From: CBDAPE01 sp965198325
GTDB lineage: Bacteria > Pseudomonadota > Alphaproteobacteria > UBA828 > JAPUJA01
DNA length: 64,000 bases
Assembly (NCBI GenBank): GCA_965198325.1
Contig: CBDAPE010000011.1
Location: 62,001 to 126,000 of the forward strand
Direction of reading: 5' to 3'
In this document: positions 43,694 through 51,644 of the stretch, piece after piece
How positions within the stretch are numbered: the stretch's first letter is position 1
Layout of the letters: each line of letters starts with the position of its first letter
Made by a program: the position numbers and the translations under genes
The notes under the pieces: generated by a model
What the model was told of the DNA's origin: nothing
Seen by the model: the letters and a program-made list of their open reading frames with translations, nothing else
Databases searched by the model: none

Positions 43694-46222
43694 GTGGCCG
43701 CGGCGGAAGACAAGAGCCTGATGACGGACTTGCCGAATCCGTTCGAACTCGCGGACGATACGGGCGACAAGCATTACGTCCCCGCACCGTGTCAGCTGGG
43801 TTGCCCGATTGGCACCGACGCGCCCTCCTATATCGCCCTGATCTGGGAAGAGAAGCTGGAAGAAGCCTACGAAGCGATTACGGCGACCAACCCGTTCAGC
43901 TCCTCGTGCGCCCGCATCTGCGCGGCGCCCTGCGAAGATGTCTGTCGGCGCGCCGACAGCGACGGACCGATCGGTATTCGCAATCTCAAGCGCTATGTCA
44001 TGGAACGCCTGGGCGACAAGATCAAGCTGCCGTCCGTTCAGGTGTCGCGCGAGGAGACCATCGGCATCATCGGCGGCGGGCCTGCGGGTCTGACTGCGGC
44101 CCAGGATTTTGCCCTGGCCGGGTTCGGAGTCCACGTCTACGAGCTGTCCGAGGTGCTTGGTGGGATGATCGCCTGGGGAATTCCTTTCAACCGGCTGCCG
44201 CCGCCGGTCCTCAAGGAAGACCTCGACCGGATTCTCGAGCGCTGCCCGGGCATCGAGGTCCACCTGAATTGCACCTTTGGCAAGGACGTCACTTTCGATG
44301 AGCTGAAGGACCGCCACCAGGCCGTGCTGCTGTCGATCGGCGCAACCTGGGGCAAGGATCTACCGATCCCCGGCGTGGAACACCCGAGCGTGTGGGACGG
44401 GGTCGACTTTCTGCACCGAACCAACGCGGGCGAAACACTCAAGGTCGCCGGCAAGGTCGTCGTCATCGGTGGCGGCGACGTCGCCATGGACGTCGCACGA
44501 ACCGCGCTTCGGCTGGGTGCCAGCGAGGTTCATCTCTCGGTGCTCGAAAACCGCAACAACATGCGGGCCCACGAGCACGAGCTCCACGCCACGCTCGCCG
44601 AGGACGTCGATCTGCACAACGACCGTCTGCCGACGCGGATCGAGGCCACCGAGTCCGGGCTGGCCCTTCACGTCGTCAAGACGACGGGCGGCGGCCTGGA
44701 CGACGAAGGGCGCCTGCAGTTCGAGATCGTCGAGGGTTCTGATTACGTGGTCCCCTGCGACATGGTCATGACCGCCGTGGGCCAGCAGGCGTTGAGCGAC
44801 GAGCTGGACAAGCGTGGGATGATGGAGCGCGGCTGCGTGATCACCGACGCGGACACCATGCGCACGGCCGATCCAATGGTCTATTCCGCGGGCGACAGCG
44901 CCTTCGGCGGCTCGACCATCGTCGAAGCGATGCGCCAGGGCCACAAGGCGGCCTACTACATCAAAGCGGCGCTCGACGGCATCGACGATCCGATCCCCTA
45001 CAAGACGCCGCACCGGACCCGCCGCGTCAAGGTGGCCCAGGATCTGGAATGGTCGAACATCCCGCAAATGAAGCAGGAATTCATCGGCCTGGGCAGCGAC
45101 CCCGAGGCATTCGAGGAGAGCGAGATCGGCTATGACCGGGATACGGCCATTGCCGAGGCAGCCCGGTGCTTTCGCTGCGATGCCGAGACCGGCTCTTCGG
45201 ATTACTCGGTGCAGAACCGCGAGGACATCTTCTCGATGGCGCGGACCAATCCGATGGACCACGCGAAGCACGCGGCGATGTTGAGAAAGCGTCTGCCGAA
45301 CCGCGACGACCCCTATCCCGAGGAGCGCAGTGCAACGCTCGAAGATCTCACCTTCCTGCCGGCCAACCTCTCGCGCCTGGTGATCGATCCCTATCGCGAG
45401 GCGTGCAAGGTCTCGACCGCGATCGGCGCGATGGAGCTGCCCCAGCCTTTCTTCGTCACCGGCTTCGATGAGGCACCCAGCGAGGTGAAGGCGGCAGTGG
45501 CGTCGGGTCTTGCACAAAGCGATTGCGGGTATCTGGGCGCTGCCCCAATCGCGGACAATATCCGCTGGCTCCAGCTGCTTGAACCCGGCACCGAGGCCAG
45601 CAAGGACGCTGTCGCGCTGGTCTACCGAACCGGCCAGAGTTTCGCGCCCGTCGAGGTGAAACGGCTGTACGAAGATCAGCTTCTGGGGCTCGCGGTGTCG
45701 TCGTCCGCAGCCCTCGAAGAGGCCATTCCCTTCGCGCTCGAAGCCGGCTTCGACCTGATGGTGCTGGATGGAAGCGGTGGAATCGGCGGCCGCTGGCCCG
45801 AGCTCGCGGGCGCACCCGACCTCACCATGATGCGCGACGCCATCCGGATCCTGCGCCGGCTCAACCGCGAGGAAGAGATCGACCTGGTGTTCTTCGGCGG
45901 CATGCGCTCGGGAACCGATGCTGCAAAACTGATCGCCATGGGGACGGTCGCGGTGGTGTTCGGCGCTTCGGTCGGATTTGCCGCGGGCGGCGCCTTCGTC
46001 CAGGGCAACGACATGATGTTCGAGGCGGACTATACCGCCGAGGACCGTACGCTTGCGGTCGCAAATATTCTCAAGGCGGTTGCGGTCGAAGCTTCGATGA
46101 TGGCCCGATGCACCGGCAAGACGGCACTCCACAATCTGGAGCCCGAGGACATGCGTTCGGTCAGCATCGCGACGGCCGAGGCGACAGACCTTCTCCTCGT
46201 GGGTAAGCAGTCGGCCGCCTGA
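43694..46222 (+). CDS. GltD-like FAD/Fe-S oxidoreductase fused to a degenerate FMN-synthase barrel
   Basis: 842 residues, GTG start one base after the previous stop. Residues 30-110 carry the two [4Fe-4S] sites (CQLGCPIG; CARICAAPCEDVC). About 115-480 is the pyridine-nucleotide disulfide-type domain with FAD loop IGIIGGGPAGLTAAQD, NADPH loop VVIGGGDVAMDVA and closing GDSAFGGSTIVEAM. Residues 520-842 resemble a glutamate synthase barrel (TLEDLTFLPANLSRL at its start, VFFGGMRSGTDAAKLIAMG late), but the substrate loops and 3Fe-4S cysteines are missing. It should deliver NADPH electrons to the FMN subunit; the extra barrel may be structural. Confidence 0.85.
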   Translation: MAAAEDKSLMTDLPNPFELADDTGDKHYVPAPCQLGCPIGTDAPSYIALIWEEKLEEAYEAITATNPFSSSCARICAAPCEDVCRRADSDGPIGIRNLKRYVMERLGDKIKLPSVQVSREETIGIIGGGPAGLTAAQDFALAGFGVHVYELSEVLGGMIAWGIPFNRLPPPVLKEDLDRILERCPGIEVHLNCTFGKDVTFDELKDRHQAVLLSIGATWGKDLPIPGVEHPSVWDGVDFLHRTNAGETLKVAGKVVVIGGGDVAMDVARTALRLGASEVHLSVLENRNNMRAHEHELHATLAEDVDLHNDRLPTRIEATESGLALHVVKTTGGGLDDEGRLQFEIVEGSDYVVPCDMVMTAVGQQALSDELDKRGMMERGCVITDADTMRTADPMVYSAGDSAFGGSTIVEAMRQGHKAAYYIKAALDGIDDPIPYKTPHRTRRVKVAQDLEWSNIPQMKQEFIGLGSDPEAFEESEIGYDRDTAIAEAARCFRCDAETGSSDYSVQNREDIFSMARTNPMDHAKHAAMLRKRLPNRDDPYPEERSATLEDLTFLPANLSRLVIDPYREACKVSTAIGAMELPQPFFVTGFDEAPSEVKAAVASGLAQSDCGYLGAAPIADNIRWLQLLEPGTEASKDAVALVYRTGQSFAPVEVKRLYEDQLLGLAVSSSAALEEAIPFALEAGFDLMVLDGSGGIGGRWPELAGAPDLTMMRDAIRILRRLNREEEIDLVFFGGMRSGTDAAKLIAMGTVAVVFGASVGFAAGGAFVQGNDMMFEADYTAEDRTLAVANILKAVAVEASMMARCTGKTALHNLEPEDMRSVSIATAEATDLLLVGKQSAA

Positions 46223-46265
46223 CGACTGAGAACGCCGGATCGCCCCTCCAGAACGAAGACCTGTC

Positions 46266-47657
46266 ATGCGCAGCTTCTGGCTCCAACAGGCCCTCGCCGA
46301 AGATCAAGCCGACATAACACCGCTGGATGGCGATATCCGCGCCGATATTTGCATCGTGGGCGGCGGTTTCACGGGGCTGTGGACGGCGCTTCGCCTCAAA
46401 GAGCACGAGCCTTCCCTCGATATCGTGATCATCGAGGCCGACATCTGCGGTGGCGGGGCGAGCGGCCGGAACGGCGGCTTCTGCATGACCTGGATGTCGA
46501 AGGCCGCGACGCTGCTCAAGATCTGCGGCGCCCAGGACGGCGTCCGCCTGCTTCGGGAATCCCAAGACGGCGTCGCGGCAATCGGGCAGTTCTGTGTCGA
46601 TCACGGGATCGACTCCCATTTCCGTCACGACGGCTGGCTGTGGACCGCGGGGAATGCGGCTCAGGCCGGCGCCTGGTCCGAGACCCTGGAGCAGCTCGAC
46701 AAGCTGGGCATCGATGCCTTCGACGAACTCGCGACCGACGAGGTTGCCCGGCGCACCGGAAGCGAGGCGCATTTCGCCGGCGTCTTCGAGCGCGGCATCG
46801 CGACGGTCCAGCCCGCTTTGCTCGCCCGGGGTCTGCGCCGGATCGTCGCCGAACGGGGCGTCACAATCTACGAGCAGACGAAAATGACCCGCCTCGCCCG
46901 GCAAACGATGCCGCGAGTTCGAACCAACCGGGGCACGGTCACCGCGACCCGCGTGGTTCTGGCGCTCAACGCCTGGGCGCACGAGTTGTCCGAATTCCGG
47001 CGTACGGTCATCCCGATCGGTCCCAATGCGTTCGTGACCGAGCCTGCGCCCGACCGCCTAGCCGAGGTGGGTCTCACCGACGGGGTCGCGATCTCCGACT
47101 CCCACATGCTGGTGAACTACTACCGCACCACACACGACGGCCGGCTCGCCTGGGGCAAGGGAGGCGGCCCGATCGCCTTCGCCGGCCGGGTCGGCACGCG
47201 TTTCGACGGCCCCGCGCCCCGGCCCGATCTGGCCTGGGCCGATTTCGTCCGCTACTACCCCTCGCTGTCCGATTTGAAGATCGCGACCAGCTGGACCGGG
47301 CCCGCAACACGCACGGAAACCGGCCTGCCCTCGTTCGGCCGTCTGCCTCGCGCGCCCGCAATCGTGTTCGGTCACGGCTATACGGGAAACGGCGTCGGGC
47401 CCAGCTATCTCGGCGGGCGCATTCTCGCGTCGCTGGCGCTCGATCTCGACGACGAATGGACGAATATGCCGCTCGTCCAGATGCCACACGCTTTCCTGCC
47501 CCCCGAACCGATCCGATATTTTGGCGGCCAGGTCGTCCGCGCCGCCGCCCACGCTAAGGACCGCGCCGAGGATGCAGGCCGCAAACCCGGCCCCCTGGTC
47601 AATAAACTCGCAGCGCTGGCGCCCGCCGGTCTCGCGCCGCTACACGACGACGACTAA
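46266..47657 (+). CDS. DAO-family FAD-dependent amine/amino-acid oxidoreductase
   Basis: 463 residues. FAD loop ADICIVGGGFTGLWTALRL, substrate-domain GASGRNGGFCMTW and C-terminal GHGYTGNGVGPSYLGGRIL place it with DadA/PuuB (gamma-glutamylputrescine oxidase)/sarcosine-oxidase-like enzymes. These oxidise C-N bonds of secondary amines or N-alkylated amino acids. It lies 43 bases after the GltD-like gene on the same strand, so it is probably the fourth gene of that operon and may act on the amine product. The substrate is unknown. It converges with the Rieske gene, 8 bases between stops. Confidence 0.85.
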   Translation: MRSFWLQQALAEDQADITPLDGDIRADICIVGGGFTGLWTALRLKEHEPSLDIVIIEADICGGGASGRNGGFCMTWMSKAATLLKICGAQDGVRLLRESQDGVAAIGQFCVDHGIDSHFRHDGWLWTAGNAAQAGAWSETLEQLDKLGIDAFDELATDEVARRTGSEAHFAGVFERGIATVQPALLARGLRRIVAERGVTIYEQTKMTRLARQTMPRVRTNRGTVTATRVVLALNAWAHELSEFRRTVIPIGPNAFVTEPAPDRLAEVGLTDGVAISDSHMLVNYYRTTHDGRLAWGKGGGPIAFAGRVGTRFDGPAPRPDLAWADFVRYYPSLSDLKIATSWTGPATRTETGLPSFGRLPRAPAIVFGHGYTGNGVGPSYLGGRILASLALDLDDEWTNMPLVQMPHAFLPPEPIRYFGGQVVRAAAHAKDRAEDAGRKPGPLVNKLAALAPAGLAPLHDDD

Positions 47658-47665
47658 CCCGTCGT

Positions 47666-48802
47666 TCAGGCCGTCAGCGCCTCGATCACGAGCTTATGGA
47701 AATGATGGACCCCGTGCTCGCTGATATTGTGGTGGCCGAAATCCGTCATGTAATAGCCTTGGCGATAGCCCAGTGACTGCTGACCTTTTTGCACGCTCTC
47801 GAGGATCGCGACGTCCTCGGGCTGAAGGGTCTCGTCGAGATAGCGGATGGTCTCCCACTGATTTTCGGTCGGCGTCGGGTCGAGAAAGAAGAAATCAAAG
47901 GTCTGACGTGTGCGCCCCGGCGCGACGGGGGCCTGGTTCCAGACCATCAGATTGCCATCGCCAGGATAACGCAGGATGAGAATATTGGGCCAGACCCACC
48001 ACATGCCGTGATCCATGACCGCGGCGCCCTCGATATCGTAGGCGCTGTTCGCACCCGGCCGGGCCAGGGCATGCTGGGTCTGGTACAGGCCGTGGATTTC
48101 GATCCGCCAGGTGTCGTAATCGATCAGCTCGAGGAATCCCCGATGGGCGTCGCCTGCGACCGGCACATGATAGGACTCGAGGAAATTGTCCTGCACGTTC
48201 TTCCAGTTCGATCCGATGTCAAAGCTCAGCCGGTGGGCGAAGGCAAGCTGGTCGATGTCGGGGGCAAGCCGGCGCAGGTCGGCCTCCAGCCCGTCCGCTT
48301 GACTCGCGAACGACGGCGCCGAGCTATCGGGGTTGATCAGGATCATGTTGCAAAAGATTTCAACGCCCACGGGCGTCAGGCAAACCGCCGCCCGATCGAA
48401 GCCGGCCACGTTGGTAGCGTTGGGCGCCCCCCGAAGCCGGCCGTCGAGTTCGTAGGTCCAGGCGTGGTAGGGGCAGACAATCGCGCTCTCGATGTGGCCC
48501 GAGCCCTCGAGGAGCTCGTGCCCCCGGTGCATGCAGGCATTGAAGAACCCCCGGACCGCGCCGTCACGGCCGCGCAGGATCACGATGTTCTGGCCGCCGA
48601 TCTCGCAGGTCAAATAATCGCCTGGCGCAGCAAGCTGGGAGACATGCCCGGCATACTGCCAGCGGCGCTGGAAAATCGCGCGGCGTTCCTGCTCGAAGAT
48701 TGCGGGATCGTGATAGAAATGGGCGGGCAAGGCCCGGGCGCGTTCGGGGTCGTCGTCGAACGCTCCCACATCGAGAAACGGCGCTGTCACTTTGTCGATC
48801 AT
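47666..48802 (-). CDS. Rieske non-heme iron oxygenase, alpha subunit
   Basis: 378 residues. The Rieske [2Fe-2S] ligands are CMH (FFNACMHRGHELL) and CPYH (VCPYHAWTYEL). The mononuclear iron region is NWKNVQDNFLESYHVPVAG with a following His in GDAH. Size and pattern resemble the quaternary-ammonium group (GbcA, CntA, stachydrine demethylases) more than biphenyl-type dioxygenases; this is my judgement by motif, not alignment. Such enzymes hydroxylate an N-methyl or adjacent carbon. No reductase or ferredoxin gene is visible next to it. It is the last gene after the kinase-like and nucleoside hydrolase genes. Confidence 0.82.
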   Translation of the reverse strand: MIDKVTAPFLDVGAFDDDPERARALPAHFYHDPAIFEQERRAIFQRRWQYAGHVSQLAAPGDYLTCEIGGQNIVILRGRDGAVRGFFNACMHRGHELLEGSGHIESAIVCPYHAWTYELDGRLRGAPNATNVAGFDRAAVCLTPVGVEIFCNMILINPDSSAPSFASQADGLEADLRRLAPDIDQLAFAHRLSFDIGSNWKNVQDNFLESYHVPVAGDAHRGFLELIDYDTWRIEIHGLYQTQHALARPGANSAYDIEGAAVMDHGMWWVWPNILILRYPGDGNLMVWNQAPVAPGRTRQTFDFFFLDPTPTENQWETIRYLDETLQPEDVAILESVQKGQQSLGYRQGYYMTDFGHHNISEHGVHHFHKLVIEALTA

Positions 48803-48892
48803 CGCTAGCCCCCTCGAGGCAGAGCATGATCCGAGTGAATACCATAATCAGCGATCACTATCATAGGTCACGGCTGGCCGTTCGACCACGCG

Positions 48893-49819
48893 TCAGGCAT
48901 CGGCCCGGGTCAGTTTATCGAGCAGCAGGGCGAAGAACCCGTCGGCGTCGGCTGTTTCGAGAACCTGGGCATTGGCGGGCCGCTCGCCTGTGCACCGCGT
49001 CCGGCCCAGTTCGGCTCCGTCGTCGGTGACAATCTCCACATGCATGGCTCGCCCGGTAAACAGATCGGGCCGGAGCAGATAAACGACCACGCAAGGGTCG
49101 TGCATGGGCGCACCGGCGAGCCCCGTCTTGCGCGCGCCGTAGAAATCGAGCATTCCCGCGACGGCTTTGCTCGCCGGTCCGCCCACGGCCCGGATGGCAT
49201 CTCGCCGCTCGGGTGTCGCGATCACCTGATGGGTGAGGTTCAGCCCGATCATCGTGATCGGGATTCCGGCGCGATAGACGATGTCTGCGGCCTCCGGATC
49301 GGCGTGGATGTTGAATTCGGAACAAGGCGTGACATTCCCCGCGCCCGTCGAACCGCCCATGGAGACGATCTCGCGAAGGCCCCGCGCGATACCGGGCGAA
49401 CGCTGCAGGGCCGTCGCAAGATTGGTGAGCGGGCCAAGCGTGCCCAGCGTGATGCTCCCCTCCGCCGCCGCCGCCGTCAGCGTCTCGATCAGGAAATTGA
49501 CACTATGGCGCTCGTCGAGCGGCCATTCGGGCGCGGGAAGGTTCGCGCCGTCGATACCGCTCATCCCGTGCACGGTCTCGGCGGTTTCGAGCGCGCGCTT
49601 CAAGGGGCCGTCGCAACCCGCGAAAACCGGCACGTCGGGGCGGCCGGCTAGTTCCCTGATCGCCCGCGCATTAGCCGAAGTGCGCTCAATGGGCACGTTG
49701 CCGCCAACGGTCGTCACCCCCAGAAGCTCGAACGCCTCGGGCGAGGCGAAGGCCATCAGCAGAGCAACGGCATCGTCCTGGCCGGGGTCGCAATCGATAA
49801 TCAGCGGCCTTGCGTTCAT
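48893..49819 (-). CDS. Inosine-uridine-preferring nucleoside hydrolase family protein
   Basis: 308 residues. The calcium-binding D-x-D-x3-D-D motif is intact (IIDCDPGQDDAVALL), with VGGNVPIERTSANA, TLGPLTNLATAL and the late HDPCVVVYLL. These enzymes split the N-glycosidic bond of ribonucleosides. It lies 21 bases after the kinase-like gene and 90 bases before the Rieske gene on the same strand. The actual glycoside substrate may not be a common nucleoside. Confidence 0.88.
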   Translation of the reverse strand: MNARPLIIDCDPGQDDAVALLMAFASPEAFELLGVTTVGGNVPIERTSANARAIRELAGRPDVPVFAGCDGPLKRALETAETVHGMSGIDGANLPAPEWPLDERHSVNFLIETLTAAAAEGSITLGTLGPLTNLATALQRSPGIARGLREIVSMGGSTGAGNVTPCSEFNIHADPEAADIVYRAGIPITMIGLNLTHQVIATPERRDAIRAVGGPASKAVAGMLDFYGARKTGLAGAPMHDPCVVVYLLRPDLFTGRAMHVEIVTDDGAELGRTRCTGERPANAQVLETADADGFFALLLDKLTRADA

Positions 49820-49840
49820 CCCGTCACGGTTGCGGTCGGG

Positions 49841-50860
49841 CTAACCATACGTCTTGCAATAGACATCCCAGTTCTTTTCGAAGAGCGGCCGGATGATGTC
49901 GATGAGCCCTTCGTAGCGTGCGTCACCGGCTGGAAAGAACTCGGCCATGCTGCGGGAGACTTCCTCGGGCCGGAGGTAATAGTAGGGTTCGAGAAGCGCC
50001 ACGCTGGTCTCGGTGATGAGCCGGACCGCTTCCATCGTCTTGCATGCCCTGAGTTCCCGGAGCAGGGCGTCCATCTCCGCGTCCTCGACTGTGCCGAAGT
50101 AGTACCCGAGCACAGTGCGATCCGTTTCCTCGCCGGCGTCGAGCCACATGCACATCGTCGCAAGATCGAAGATGGGATTGCCGTAGCCGCCGCCATCCCA
50201 GTCGATGAACAGAACCCGCCCGTCGCGGTCGAACATCAGGTTCACGTAGGCCACGCAATTATGGGTCAGCACCGGGATGAAGGGGCGCATCACCGGCTCG
50301 AGCGCATCGGTCACCCGACGGAAGAACGGTACTTCACCGGCAAGGGCCGACGGTGTGAAGCCGTTGCGCTCGTAGCCGGTTTCCATCTGGTCCAGAAACC
50401 GGCGCACGGTGTAAAACACCCACCAATAGCTGATCGTTTCCTCGACCGCATCGGACCCGGCATGAAGCGCCTTCAGGCGCTCCGTGATATGGGCGATCAT
50501 TGCGGGCTCGCCGAACTGCAACTCGGTCATTCTGGGGGTATCAATGAAATCGGTGATCGTGATGTTGGGCTCCCAATAGCGGAGCGCCGGCCCCAGCCCG
50601 AGTTTGTGAGCCGCCTTCGTGCAATGGACGACGGTCGGCTGGCGTTCCCGGTAGCGATCGAAGCCGCAGCGCACCGCGTAGCGCCTGCCGTCGGCGTCGG
50701 TTGCGAAGTAAGTCCGGTTGGTCAGGCCCCCCGCCTTTTGCTCGAGCGCGACCGGGCCCGCCCAAATGGGCAGGCCGCGCAAATAGGTCTGGGTTTCTTC
50801 GGTGTCCCAGGACCGTTGGAGGCGCGCGATGTCGCTTTCTCCAAAGAAATCGTCTTTCAT
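49841..50860 (-). CDS. Choline-kinase/APH-fold phosphotransferase homologue with altered catalytic Asp
   Basis: 339 residues. The fold is that of choline/ethanolamine kinase and aminoglycoside phosphotransferases, with FIDWDGGGYGNPIFDLA as the metal-binding Asp loop. The Brenner loop reads HNCVAYVN; the Asp expected as catalytic base (HxDxxxxN) is Cys202. Its close paralogue at 58.2 kb, same length, keeps HNDTAYVN. It may be a pseudokinase or a binding subunit. It is the first gene of the kinase-hydrolase-Rieske set and divergent from the GST. Confidence 0.82.
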   Translation of the reverse strand: MKDDFFGESDIARLQRSWDTEETQTYLRGLPIWAGPVALEQKAGGLTNRTYFATDADGRRYAVRCGFDRYRERQPTVVHCTKAAHKLGLGPALRYWEPNITITDFIDTPRMTELQFGEPAMIAHITERLKALHAGSDAVEETISYWWVFYTVRRFLDQMETGYERNGFTPSALAGEVPFFRRVTDALEPVMRPFIPVLTHNCVAYVNLMFDRDGRVLFIDWDGGGYGNPIFDLATMCMWLDAGEETDRTVLGYYFGTVEDAEMDALLRELRACKTMEAVRLITETSVALLEPYYYLRPEEVSRSMAEFFPAGDARYEGLIDIIRPLFEKNWDVYCKTYG

Positions 50861-50963
50861 GGCGTCGTGCCTGTACCGTTGCGTTATGCCGGGCTTGTAT
50901 TATCGAATAGGTCGAGACCGAGGCATAGCCGCAAGGCGCACCACCGATCGGGGAGAGCGAACC

Positions 50964-51608
50964 ATGTACAAGCTTTATACATCCTGGAACTCCTACGCCA
51001 TGACGGCGCAGGTCATGCTCGAGGAACTGGGACTCGATTATGAGCTCGAATGGGTCACGATCCATATCCCGCTCGAAAAAAAGGATAAGGAATTCGTCGG
51101 GCACAACCCGAACGGCCAGGTTCCGACCCTGATCGGCCCGGAGGGCACAATCTACGAAACCGGCGCAATTCTCGTCCGACTCGCCGAAACCCATCCCGAA
51201 GCAGGTCTGATTCCAGCCCTCGACGATCCCCGGCGTCCGCTCTTCTGGCAATGGCATTTCTATCTGGTCTCCACATTCATGCCGGAGGAATTCATCCAGG
51301 ACGGCCCGGATCGCTACTTTCCCGACACGGAACGCCAGTCCGCTCTCAAGGAGGCCTCGATGGTCCGCCTGCGACGGATCTGGCGGGTACTTGACGATGG
51401 CATCGGCGATGGCCCCTATTTTCTCGGCGATCAGTTCACGACCGTCGATATTTCATTCGCGCTGCAGGCCTGCTGGATCGATTCGCACCCACCCGAGGGG
51501 CTCGAATCCTATCCCAACGCGCTGCGCAACCTTCGGACCGTGCTGAAACGGCCGTCGGTCGGCAAAGTGTTCAAGGATCACAAAGTGGAGTTCCAGGCCG
51601 ATCTTTGA
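50964..51608 (+). CDS. Glutathione S-transferase family protein
   Basis: 214 residues, start chosen at ATG 50964 with GGGGAGAG upstream. An N-terminal thioredoxin fold (MYKLYTSWNSYAMTAQVMLE, NGQVPTLIGPEGTIYETGAI; the cis-Pro of the glutathione site is in QVPTL) is followed by an all-helical domain with GPYFLGDQFTTVDISFA. The catalytic residue is probably Ser/Tyr at 7-11. Substrate unknown. It converges with the permease gene, 36 bases between stops. Confidence 0.85.
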   Translation: MYKLYTSWNSYAMTAQVMLEELGLDYELEWVTIHIPLEKKDKEFVGHNPNGQVPTLIGPEGTIYETGAILVRLAETHPEAGLIPALDDPRRPLFWQWHFYLVSTFMPEEFIQDGPDRYFPDTERQSALKEASMVRLRRIWRVLDDGIGDGPYFLGDQFTTVDISFALQACWIDSHPPEGLESYPNALRNLRTVLKRPSVGKVFKDHKVEFQADL

Positions 51609-51644
51609 CGCCGCGGCGGCCGGGCCGGTCCGTCGAAGCGGCGA

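Noticed and set aside
44360..46267. 635-codon open frame antisense to the GltD-like gene
   Set aside because: Low-complexity shadow reading; the opposite frame has unmistakable FAD and Fe-S motifs.
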